This document shows positions 53,763-60,773 of a stretch of DNA of 64,000 nt, one piece after another (position 1 is the stretch's first letter; every line of letters starts with the position of its first letter). The stretch is from assembly GCA_963976625.1 (NCBI GenBank), contig CAXBLA010000012.1, positions 1-64,000 of the forward strand, written 5' to 3'. Made by a program: the position numbers and the translations under genes. The DNA is from UBA1924 sp963976625. Its GTDB lineage: Bacteria > Planctomycetota > Phycisphaerae > Phycisphaerales > UBA1924. A model generated the notes under the pieces. That model had not been told where the DNA came from. It searched no databases and was given only the letters and a program-made list of their open reading frames with translations.

Positions 53763-53768
53763 TATTCT
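53763..53768 (+). promoter_or_regulatory. -10 box 6 nt from the start of the winged-helix regulator gene
   Basis: TATTCT, then TTCTCT, then ATG at 53775; the same geometry as dnaB, pfkA and the DUF58 operon. Confidence 0.5.
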
Positions 53769-53774
53769 TTCTCT

Positions 53775-54335
53775 ATGCCCTTCAAACGCCCCGCAGATGA
53801 CCAAACGATTGATTGCCCCGACCAGATCCGGGCGCTGTGCTCGCCGATGCGCCATGCGATCCACCAGGTGGTGCTCAGCCAGGGCGAAGCCTCGATCCGC
53901 GAGATCGCCGAGCAGCTGGGCAAGAAGCCCGCCTCGCTGTACCGCCATATCGATCGGCTCGTCGAGGTGGGATTGCTGATCGACACGGGCACCAAGAGCA
54001 CAACCCGGCGCGATGCCAAGGTCTACTCAAGCCAGCTCGAGTTCATGCGCTACAGCCCGCGCAAGCCCGAGATGCTCGAAGCCTTAGCGGAGTTCACCCG
54101 CGCATCGCTCAAAGACACCGGGAACAAAGTGAGCAAGTCAATCTGCTCTGGCCAAGCCGTGCTGCCGGTGCCGCTGCGGGACACCTTCATCGGTAGCCCG
54201 GCTGGCTGGCTCGATGACGAGGAGCTCGGCGAACTCAACGAGCACATCGACGCGATCATCGAGCTGCTGGCCAACAAGCCCAGGAAACCCGACACCAAGC
54301 GCGTCGTGATCTCGATGGGTTTGTACCCCGCATAA
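53775..54335 (+). CDS. ArsR-like winged-helix transcriptional regulator
   Basis: 186 aa. The N-terminal half is a winged helix: DQIRALCSPMRHAIHQVVL (ArsR-type first helix, ...LxSPxRxxI...), ASIREIAEQLGKKPASLYRHIDRL (recognition helix KPASLYRHID) and VGLLIDTGTKSTTRRDAKVYS (wing; given in parts of one stretch). The C-terminal half is helical (MLEALAEFTRASLKDTG, LNEHIDAIIELLANK) and probably dimerises. No metal-binding Cys cluster typical of metal sensors is seen. Divergent from the dockerin-type gene at 52060-53658 and separated by palindromes, so it probably controls that gene and itself. Signal unknown. Confidence 0.82.
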   Translation: MPFKRPADDQTIDCPDQIRALCSPMRHAIHQVVLSQGEASIREIAEQLGKKPASLYRHIDRLVEVGLLIDTGTKSTTRRDAKVYSSQLEFMRYSPRKPEMLEALAEFTRASLKDTGNKVSKSICSGQAVLPVPLRDTFIGSPAGWLDDEELGELNEHIDAIIELLANKPRKPDTKRVVISMGLYPA

Positions 54336-54340
54336 GACGA

Positions 54341-55159
54341 CTAGAACCGTTTATGGATCGCTCGCTTGCTGGGCCCTTGCACGCCCATAATCGCCCGGAG
54401 CAACGCCAGCTCGTTGGCGTGGGTGAGCTTCATGTTGGTTGGCTCGCCTTCGACCACCACGACGCGCTCGCCGAGGCGTTCGATGAGGCCCGCGTCGTCG
54501 GTTGAGCTCAGATCGTCCTGTTCGTATGCACGCAGCAGCAACGCGCGTTCAAACACCTGAGGCGTCTGGATCGCCATCGCGCGATCACGATCGATGGCAC
54601 CCTCGACGCTGTGCATGACTGTCTGCGACTGATCGCCCAAGATGGCCGCGATCTGATCGACGGCTCCGGCGTCCTCGATCGGGTCCGGGTGCACGCGTTT
54701 GAGCGTGTCACTCACGGGGATGCCCGGGATGACGGCGGGGTGATTGGCCGAGGCTGCAAAGACCCGATCAATAAAACCATGCGTCGCGGCCGGGCGGGCG
54801 GCGTCGTGGATCGCGATGTGCGTGCACGAATCGTCCACCGCTTCGAGCGCGGCTTTGACCGATTCCCAGCGATGGTCTTGCCCGCCACGAACAATGATCA
54901 CACCCAAGAGCGCCAGCCGATCGGCGTGTTGTGATTTGAAAGCTGCGAGCGCTTGCTCGTCGTATGGGCCGGCCACGATGATCTGGTGCACATCGTCGCG
55001 GGTGTTGAAGAGCTCGACCGTGCGCTGGAGCAGGGCCTTGCCGCCCAGGTCCTCGTCGAGCTTGGAGCGGTGCTCGCCGAGCACGCCCAGGGCATCAGGA
55101 TTGCCCGCGTTGTACCTTGTTGATGCGCCCGCGGCCGGGATGATGACGGAGATCCTCAT
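54341..55159 (-). CDS. ispD: 2-C-methyl-D-erythritol 4-phosphate cytidylyltransferase
   Basis: 272 aa from ATG 55159, a little longer than E. coli IspD. It makes CDP-ME in the non-mevalonate isoprenoid pathway. Motifs: SVIIPAAGASTRY (nucleotide-binding loop; the usual GxGxR is spaced differently), GKALLQRTVELF, IVRGGQDHRWESVKAAL, HIAIHDAARPAATHGFIDRV, IPGIPVSDTLKRV and IQTPQVFERALLLRAY, with SSTDDAGLIERLG near the end. An acidic insert (HRSKLDEDLGG) follows the first loop. No Shine-Dalgarno; TAGGAT lies 5 nt upstream of ATG on the minus strand. Convergent with the regulator gene (5 nt gap). Confidence 0.93.
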   Translation of the reverse strand: MRISVIIPAAGASTRYNAGNPDALGVLGEHRSKLDEDLGGKALLQRTVELFNTRDDVHQIIVAGPYDEQALAAFKSQHADRLALLGVIIVRGGQDHRWESVKAALEAVDDSCTHIAIHDAARPAATHGFIDRVFAASANHPAVIPGIPVSDTLKRVHPDPIEDAGAVDQIAAILGDQSQTVMHSVEGAIDRDRAMAIQTPQVFERALLLRAYEQDDLSSTDDAGLIERLGERVVVVEGEPTNMKLTHANELALLRAIMGVQGPSKRAIHKRF

Positions 55160-55190
55160 ACAGAATCCTAGTCCACGAAACTCACCCACG

Positions 55191-55217
55191 AAAAAGACGG
55201 AGCCCGAAGGCCCCGTC
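55191..55217 (-). terminator. Strong Rho-independent terminator after the PEP-CTERM gene
   Basis: Minus strand: GACGGGGCC, UUCG tetraloop, GGCTCCGTC (one G-T pair), then TTTTTC. 40 nt after the stop codon at 55257. Confidence 0.9.
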
Positions 55218-55256
55218 CATCACCCGGAACACAGGGTGGAGAGAGATGAAGTCGGA

Positions 55257-56081
55257 TCACTTTGTTCGTCGGCGACGGGTGACCAGCAGCCCACCACCGA
55301 GCAGGGCCATCGCGCTGCTCGGCGCAGGAACCGCGGTGATGGTGATGCGTGCGATCAGATCGTCGGCCCCGAAGGTCGAGCCGATGGTGCCGCCGTTGCC
55401 GGTGTTCGAGCCGAGGAACGAGTCTAGATAATCCGCGTCGCTGTCATCGGTGAAGAGCCCGCGGATGTTGGTGAACTCGGGGATCGACTGCCCGTCGTTG
55501 GCCGAGAAGGCCGCATCGTTGGTCGCGGAGTTGAACTCGGTGCCGTTGTCGTTGACATCGCGCCCGTAGATCTCGATGATGGTGGTGCCGTTGAAGTTGC
55601 CCATCGCGTCGAAGAGTTCGTGGGCGGTCGGGCCGCCATTAGCGACGAAGAGGTCGTTGGATGGCACGACCATCGAGGCGTACGAGAAGTAGCGGTTGGT
55701 CGATGCATCCCCGACATCGAGATCGAATGTGGTCGACTCGCCACCCGAGAACACGGGGGCGTCGCCATCGAAGGCGAAGCTGGCGACGGTGGCTTGTGTG
55801 CCGCCCGCAGCACCCGCGGCGCTGTTGGTGAACGCTTCAGACAGAGGCCCGGTGTTCCCGTTTTCTGCGATCTCGGTAAGACCTGGGAAGTTGAATGCGG
55901 ATGCGCCGCCGTCGTAGGAATCGAACCCGCCGTTGTGGGCGCTGATCCAGAACGGGGTGAACGAGAAGCCGTCGCTGGCCAGGGTGTTCTCGATCGTCAC
56001 CGAGACGGTATCGCCCAGTGCGCCCGCGCTCATAATCGAGAGCAATGCGGCGGCGGTGAGTGTTGTCTTCTTCATCTTCAT
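55257..56081 (-). CDS. PEP-CTERM sorted exported protein with spondin-N-like domain
   Basis: 274 aa from ATG 56081, set by GGAG. Signal peptide MKMKKTTLTAAALLSIMSAGALG. The mature domain (VSVTIENTLASDGFSFTPFW, AHNGGFDSYDGGASAF, EIAENGNTGPLSEAF, SYASMVVPSNDLFVAN, IIEIYGRDVNDNG) matches the bacterial spondin_N pattern. The C-terminus VPAPSSAMALLGGGLLVTRRRRTK is split as VPAPSSA, the helix MALLGGGLLVT and RRRR: a PEP-CTERM sorting signal, recognised by exosortase, with the variant PAP in place of PEP. It is thus sorted by a different system from the dockerin-type proteins nearby. A 14-bp tandem repeat lies upstream. Confidence 0.85.
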   Translation of the reverse strand: MKMKKTTLTAAALLSIMSAGALGDTVSVTIENTLASDGFSFTPFWISAHNGGFDSYDGGASAFNFPGLTEIAENGNTGPLSEAFTNSAAGAAGGTQATVASFAFDGDAPVFSGGESTTFDLDVGDASTNRYFSYASMVVPSNDLFVANGGPTAHELFDAMGNFNGTTIIEIYGRDVNDNGTEFNSATNDAAFSANDGQSIPEFTNIRGLFTDDSDADYLDSFLGSNTGNGGTIGSTFGADDLIARITITAVPAPSSAMALLGGGLLVTRRRRTK

Positions 56082-56205
56082 ATCTCCTGTATCCGTCGGG
56101 CTCCATGCCCTCTGGACTCTTCGCCAGCTTCTAGACGCGTAGCATGCACACGCACACCGATCGCGCCGCGGTGCGCTGGCACGCATCGCGTCATCCCCCA
56201 CTTTG

Positions 56206-56261
56206 TTGAGTCGGATTCGTAGACTTAGATTCGTTGAGTCGGATTCGTTGAGTTGGTTTCG
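56206..56261. repeat. Four 14-bp tandem repeats, consensus TTGAGTCGGATTCG
   Basis: Units at 56206, 56220, 56234 and 56248. Units 1 and 3 are identical; unit 2 reads TAGACTTAGATTCG and unit 4 TTGAGTTGGTTTCG. They lie between the tetR-family stop codon and the PEP-CTERM gene start, in the region expected to hold that gene's promoter. Confidence 0.75.
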
Positions 56262-56263
56262 TT

Positions 56264-56860
56264 CTACGCGGTCTGGTCGTCTGGATCAGGTGCGAACGCT
56301 TTGAGAATCATGCGGGTCACTTCCTCGGTGTAGTCTACAGCCGGCGCGTTGAGCGCCCCTTCGTTGATGAGCCTTGGTATGTTGAGCACGCAGCCCGTGA
56401 AGACCGCGAGCGCGAGATCGAGATCCATCGGCCGTGCCTGACCTTCCCGCTGGGCCTTGCTGACAAACGCCTTGAAGTACAGCCCTTGCTTGGTGTAGAT
56501 ATCTCCGAGTTTGTCGGCCATCTGGTGCGGCATCAAGAGGACATAGGTGAACGCGTCGCGGTTGCCGTCAAAGTATTCGAAGGTGAGCTTGACCCATGCA
56601 CGCACCGCGTGCTCGAAGGGCAGCTCGGCCTTGGCGAGCACCTCTTTGTCCCGAGCCATCTCCTCGACGATGGTGGTGTACGCGTCGCGGATCAGATCAT
56701 CCTTGTTCACAAAGTGTTTGTAGACCGCCCCCTCGGTGACCCCCGCTTCTTTGGCGATCGTGCGGATGGACGCGGCATGGATGCCGTCGCGTACACCCAG
56801 CCGGATCGCCGCTGCTCGCAGATCGTGACGCGTGTTTCGTTTCTCGGGTCTGATTTCCAT
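56264..56860 (-). CDS. TetR family transcriptional regulator
   Basis: 198 aa. The N-terminal DNA-binding domain has the TetR pattern: RHDLRAAAIRLGVRDGIHAASIRTIA (given in part), KEAGVTEGAVYKHFVNKDDLI with the recognition helix EGAVYKHF. The C-terminal ligand domain is helical (FEHAVRAWVKLTFEYFDG, LALAVFTGCVLNIPRLI) and unassigned. The gene lies between the haloperoxidase and PEP-CTERM genes, all on the minus strand. Two GTTTAC direct repeats 21 bp apart lie immediately upstream and may be its own operator. No ligand can be proposed. Confidence 0.88.
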   Translation of the reverse strand: MEIRPEKRNTRHDLRAAAIRLGVRDGIHAASIRTIAKEAGVTEGAVYKHFVNKDDLIRDAYTTIVEEMARDKEVLAKAELPFEHAVRAWVKLTFEYFDGNRDAFTYVLLMPHQMADKLGDIYTKQGLYFKAFVSKAQREGQARPMDLDLALAVFTGCVLNIPRLINEGALNAPAVDYTEEVTRMILKAFAPDPDDQTA

Positions 56861-56864
56861 AGCT

Positions 56865-56891
56865 GTTTACCCTTGGTACACAATCGTTTAC
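56865..56891. repeat. Direct repeats GTTTAC 21 bp apart upstream of the TetR gene
   Basis: GTTTAC at 56865-56870 and 56886-56891, two helical turns apart, just upstream of the ATG at 56860. Possible operator half sites. Confidence 0.4.
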
Positions 56892-56971
56892 TTCCTCGTA
56901 TGTAATCTACTCAGCCGCTCGGCTTATTCCGGGTCTCTTGTAAATTTTTGATGCACACGAACCAAGTCCAT

Positions 56972-56998
56972 AAAAAAACACCCGCTCGAAGGCGGGTG
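56972..56998 (-). terminator. Rho-independent terminator after the haloperoxidase gene
   Basis: Minus strand: CACCCGC, a six-base loop containing TTCG, GCGGGTG, then seven T. 56 nt after the stop codon at 57054. Confidence 0.9.
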
Positions 56999-57053
56999 CT
57001 GGTCAGGAAACGCTGTTTTCAGGATTCACGCTCGCGCGGTGAATCGCCTGAGA

Positions 57054-59222
57054 TTATGGACAGCCGTTGGTGAAGCTGTCGAGGAAGGCGAACACATCGT
57101 TGCCATCAACGACATTGTCCTTGCTGACATCGGCGAGCTGATCATCGCTCATGTATGCGTCGAGGAACATCGACATATCGAAGAAGTCGAGCTTGCCGTC
57201 GCCGTAGAAATCTGCGGGGCAAGAAACAAGACCACCGAATACGCGGCGGGCCTGGGTGAAGGCCTCAGGGCCGACTTCGTTGCCGATATGACGACCTGGG
57301 ATGTCATCGGCTGGGGGATGGATCCCGCCCCAGATACGCGAGAGCGAGCACTGGTCCGAAGCATCGCGATACGAAGCCCACTGGAGGACGATGTCCTGTG
57401 ATGGACCGTCTTCGAACACGAGGAACTCGTTCATCGGTGCGTGGAACTCGCCCATACCACCCGGGAAGAACTCCGAGCCGGTGAGCAGGGTCATGATCTC
57501 AGCAGCGCCGCGTGAGTAGGTCGAGTGACCCGAGACATAGCCCGGGAACGGCGGGGTCACGAAGCTCGGACGCTGGTACGGCCACCAGTGCTCGGCGAGG
57601 ATCCAGCCCACGCCGGCGACATCGGTCTCTTCGTCATCGATGTAGTCTGGGCCTCTCCATGACTTGATGGCGATTTTGCCTTCGCTGCCAGCAAGGTGCT
57701 CGTGCTTGCCACCGACTGCGGTGGACTCTGCGGTGACCACTTCGATGATATCATCGACGAGGTTGATCCCGCCTGCATGGAATGATGGCAGTTCTGGATT
57801 GGTGCACTGACCGAGATCGCACATGTAGCGGATCGCGGAGATCGGACGGATATAGTCGTAGTAGCCCTTGACCGACCATGACGCAATGGCGATGTCGTGC
57901 ATGCCCCCGCCCATGACGAGGTAGGACTTCACATCCCACTCGAGATCATCGATGATCTCGCCCTGGCCCATGAAGCGCTTCTCGGTCTGGGCGTGATCGG
58001 AGACATAGTTAAGCAGGGTGAACCAGTGACCCGGAGGGGTTTCTGAGTCCGGGCCGTCGGCCCAGAACTCGGCCAAAATTCGCCCGTAATCGCCGCGAGG
58101 GACCATTTGTGGCTCGTATGGCTCGCCGGTGACGGGGTTGAGATCCCAACCCGGCCCCCAATCGCCACCCTCGATGTGCTTGTAGAAATCAAGTTCTTGT
58201 TCTACGGTCGGCAGTGGTGCATTGCCGATCGCGCCTGGGGAGATATCGATCATGACGCCGTCGGTCGGATCCAGATGCCCCGACCAGATGACCACCATCT
58301 CGTTGCCCCACTTGTAGCGATCGGTCTCGGTGCCGAAGTATGGCGGTGCACCGGGATCATGCCAGACGGACCAATCGTGCCCGTCGCGGTTCTTGACTTC
58401 GAGATCGTTCTCATTGAGCGAGAACGGGGTCACATCGCCCCACTCTGGGCTCAGCGCGTCGGGGTAGCCGAAGGGGAATGGGTTGCCCGACTGGTCCACA
58501 AAGAACTGGAGGGCCAATGGCTGCCAGCGGTTTGGATCGGTGATGGTTGGGTTGCCCGGGAACTCGGGGAGCAATGGCTCGTTGATTGGCTCGTAGACCA
58601 AGTTCGCGTAGTTGTCCTGCTCGTTGGAGCCGTCGGTAAGACCGAACGCGATGATCGAAGCCGCAATGCGATTGCCCACTGCGGCTGGGCTATCGCCCTC
58701 GACGGTCTCGAAATTGATGTCATACCCCAAATCGCTCATGAGCTGAGCGTATTGCGGGAACATCGGGATCGCGGCTGGCGATTCGCCGAAGCGGTGGCGC
58801 AGCATGCGGTACATCGCATAGCTGATGGCTTCGTTGCGGGCGGCTTCAACATCATCAGCGGTGAGCTTCTCATGATGGAAAATCTGATCGGCCTGTGCGT
58901 CGTAGGCTGCCCAAGCGTCCCACATCGCGGCGCTGGTGTGGTACAGGTTGCGGGCATGTACGGTTGGTCGAGCGAGATCCTTGCGGATCGAATCGAGCAG
59001 GATATCGTTCCACTGGCGAGCGACCGAATGCGAGACATCGCCCTGCGGACTCTGTGAGCCCCAGAACCCAGAGTTGCGGACCATGTTGCCGGTCTTGGCC
59101 TGTTCGCCGATATGCGAGTATGGGTCATTGTCTTTGGAAATCGGATCCTCGAACGCCCCGGCGAATGAAACCGCCAATGCGAGGCCGGAGGCGAGTACGA
59201 GCTGTGTGCTGATCTTGTGCAT
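57054..59222 (-). CDS. Exported vanadium-dependent haloperoxidase/PAP2-family protein with GC-type dockerin-like module
   Basis: 722 aa. ATG 59222 has AGAAGGACAG upstream; signal peptide STQLVLASGLALAVSFAGA. The catalytic core is of the vanadium haloperoxidase/acid phosphatase superfamily: PPFPGYVSGHSTYSRGAAEI (near 557-576, with the acid-base His) and SRIWGGIHPPADDIPG (near 623-638, with the vanadate- or phosphate-ligating Arg and His), and a Trp/Asp-rich N-terminal helical region (ARQWNDILLDSIRKD, TSAAMWDAWAAYD). Members halogenate organic substrates with H2O2 and halide, or act as phosphatases; which applies cannot be settled here. The tail is CPADFYGDGKLDFFDMSMFL ... DVFAFLDSFTNGCP, the shared module in its most divergent form. 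Preceded by a ten-codon leader ORF. Confidence 0.88.
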   Translation of the reverse strand: MHKISTQLVLASGLALAVSFAGAFEDPISKDNDPYSHIGEQAKTGNMVRNSGFWGSQSPQGDVSHSVARQWNDILLDSIRKDLARPTVHARNLYHTSAAMWDAWAAYDAQADQIFHHEKLTADDVEAARNEAISYAMYRMLRHRFGESPAAIPMFPQYAQLMSDLGYDINFETVEGDSPAAVGNRIAASIIAFGLTDGSNEQDNYANLVYEPINEPLLPEFPGNPTITDPNRWQPLALQFFVDQSGNPFPFGYPDALSPEWGDVTPFSLNENDLEVKNRDGHDWSVWHDPGAPPYFGTETDRYKWGNEMVVIWSGHLDPTDGVMIDISPGAIGNAPLPTVEQELDFYKHIEGGDWGPGWDLNPVTGEPYEPQMVPRGDYGRILAEFWADGPDSETPPGHWFTLLNYVSDHAQTEKRFMGQGEIIDDLEWDVKSYLVMGGGMHDIAIASWSVKGYYDYIRPISAIRYMCDLGQCTNPELPSFHAGGINLVDDIIEVVTAESTAVGGKHEHLAGSEGKIAIKSWRGPDYIDDEETDVAGVGWILAEHWWPYQRPSFVTPPFPGYVSGHSTYSRGAAEIMTLLTGSEFFPGGMGEFHAPMNEFLVFEDGPSQDIVLQWASYRDASDQCSLSRIWGGIHPPADDIPGRHIGNEVGPEAFTQARRVFGGLVSCPADFYGDGKLDFFDMSMFLDAYMSDDQLADVSKDNVVDGNDVFAFLDSFTNGCP

Positions 59223-59241
59223 GGATCTGTCCTTCTCTCAG

Positions 59242-59274
59242 TTAACATAAGGGAACACGAGTCATCGAGTTCAT
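59242..59274 (-). CDS. Ten-codon leader ORF upstream of the haloperoxidase gene
   Basis: ATG at 59274 to TAA at 59242 encodes MNSMTRVPLC. It is preceded by AGGAGGTGA (59290-59282, minus strand), a full match to the 16S anti-Shine-Dalgarno and the best ribosome site in the window, 10 nt before the ATG. The stop lies 19 nt before the haloperoxidase ATG, in another frame, and the second gene has its own weaker site. Possible leader peptide for translational coupling or attenuation. Confidence 0.45.
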   Translation of the reverse strand: MNSMTRVPLC

Positions 59275-59523
59275 CGTGAAATCACCTCCTAATCTAGACG
59301 AAAGTTGGGTTAATTCAATAAAAATCTCCCAAAAACGGACCTCAATTGCGATGAACAAGTCGATTTCCGATTATCCTTCCTGTTCAACGGAAGAGGAGTC
59401 GGTCAAATCCGCCTGAGCCGTTCAACAGACAATCAGAAAGTGACGATACCCTGCGGTTCTCGCTTGGGTTTAAAGACAAGTTTTGACATCAAAGCATAGT
59501 TTCGATGATGCGGAGAGGGTGAT
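59275..59523. other. Divergent intergenic region between haloperoxidase and cysteine-desulfurase-like genes
   Basis: About 250 bp, AT-richer than average (AATTCAATAAAAATC near 59310-59325), presumably with the promoters of both units. TTGACA at 59483-59488 is a good -35 for the plus-strand gene, but no matching -10 is seen 17 bp later. GTTCAAC occurs twice (near 59391 and 59421). No gene or stable RNA recognised. Confidence 0.5.
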
Positions 59524-60726
59524 ATGGATCCAGCCTTTGTGTACTTGGATAATGCCGCGACCAGTTGGCCCAAAGCCGACTGCGTCGGGGAAGCGATGGT
59601 TGAGTTTCTGGCCCATCAAGCCGGCAACCCCGGACGCGGCGGGCATCTGCTCGCCCGAGCCGCCCACGGCGTGATCGAAGACGCACGGGCCAAGATCGCC
59701 CAGCTGATCAATGCGCCGGCCGTGTCGCGCGTCGTGCTCACCCACGGGTGCACCGATTCGCTCAACCTCGCCATCCACGGCGTCGTCCGCGCGATCCAAC
59801 GCACCAACTGTGAGCAGCCCATCCGAATCGTCACCTCGGTGCTCGAACACAACGCCGTACTGCGGACGCTGCACTGTTATGCCGCCGATCAGGTGATCGA
59901 GCTGGTCATGGTCGGGTGCAACGAGCAGGGCACCGTTGATCTCGACGAACTGGCCCAGGCCTGCACCCCCTGCACCGCGCTCGTATGCCTGACCCACGCA
60001 TCGAATGCGATGGGCACGATCCAGCCCGTCAAGCAAGCCGTGAAGCTCGTCCGGGCGTCCTCGCCCGAGGCCCTCGTGCTTGTCGATGGCGCCCAGACGC
60101 TCGGGCATGTGCCCGTCGATGTCCAAGACATGGATGTCGATCTGCTGACGATCGCGGGGCATAAGGGGCTCGGCGGGCCTACGGGCACCGGGGCGCTGTA
60201 CCTGAGCTGCCGGGCGTATCCAGATTGCTGTAAGTCGAGTACACCCAGAATCTTCTGCTTTCGGCGTGGGGGCACGGGCTCGAAAGCCCCGGGGCTCGAT
60301 ATGCCCGACATGCTCCCCGATGCGCTCGAAGCGGGCACCACCAACGGCGTCGGGTTCGCGGGGCTCATCGCGGCCATCGACGCGATGGACCCGGCCGACC
60401 ACGAGCACGAGATGAAGCTGACCGAGCAGATCCTCGACGGGCTCAAGACGATCGAACAGGTCACGGTCTACGGCGTGCCGGGCATCGAGGGGCGCACGCC
60501 CGTGGTGCTCTTTAATGTCGAGGACAAGGAATGCCGGGCGGTGGCCGACGAGCTCGATCGCGAGCACAACATCGCCTGCCGGGCCGGCTCGCACTGCGCC
60601 CCGCTGGCCCATATCGCATTGGGCAACGGCGACGCCGGGGGCATCCGCGTCTCGCCGGGGGCCAAGACCTCGCCGGCGGATATCGAACGGTTTATCGAAG
60701 CGCTCCGCGGCATCGCCGAGCGCTAA
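59524..60726 (+). CDS. Cysteine desulfurase family class V aminotransferase
   Basis: 400 aa from ATG 59524 with GGAGAGGG upstream. A PLP enzyme of the NifS/CsdA superfamily: VYLDNAATSWPK at the N-terminus, LTHGCTDSLNLAI, EHNAVLRTL (PLP-stacking His), LVDGAQTLGHVPVDV (PLP Asp) and TIAGHKGLGGPTGTGAL with the Schiff-base Lys. The C-terminal RAGSHCAPLAH supplies a Cys in the place of the persulfide Cys (cf. RxGxHCA). The pattern fits the TIGR01977-type cysteine desulfurase group. No IscU/SufU or selenium gene is adjacent, so its sulfur acceptor is unknown. Convergent with the following zinc-ribbon gene. Confidence 0.9.
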   Translation: MDPAFVYLDNAATSWPKADCVGEAMVEFLAHQAGNPGRGGHLLARAAHGVIEDARAKIAQLINAPAVSRVVLTHGCTDSLNLAIHGVVRAIQRTNCEQPIRIVTSVLEHNAVLRTLHCYAADQVIELVMVGCNEQGTVDLDELAQACTPCTALVCLTHASNAMGTIQPVKQAVKLVRASSPEALVLVDGAQTLGHVPVDVQDMDVDLLTIAGHKGLGGPTGTGALYLSCRAYPDCCKSSTPRIFCFRRGGTGSKAPGLDMPDMLPDALEAGTTNGVGFAGLIAAIDAMDPADHEHEMKLTEQILDGLKTIEQVTVYGVPGIEGRTPVVLFNVEDKECRAVADELDREHNIACRAGSHCAPLAHIALGNGDAGGIRVSPGAKTSPADIERFIEALRGIAER

Positions 60727-60773
60727 CCCTCTTCGTTGCCCTGCTCACCGATGAGTGATTGTTGAGTTCGTAC

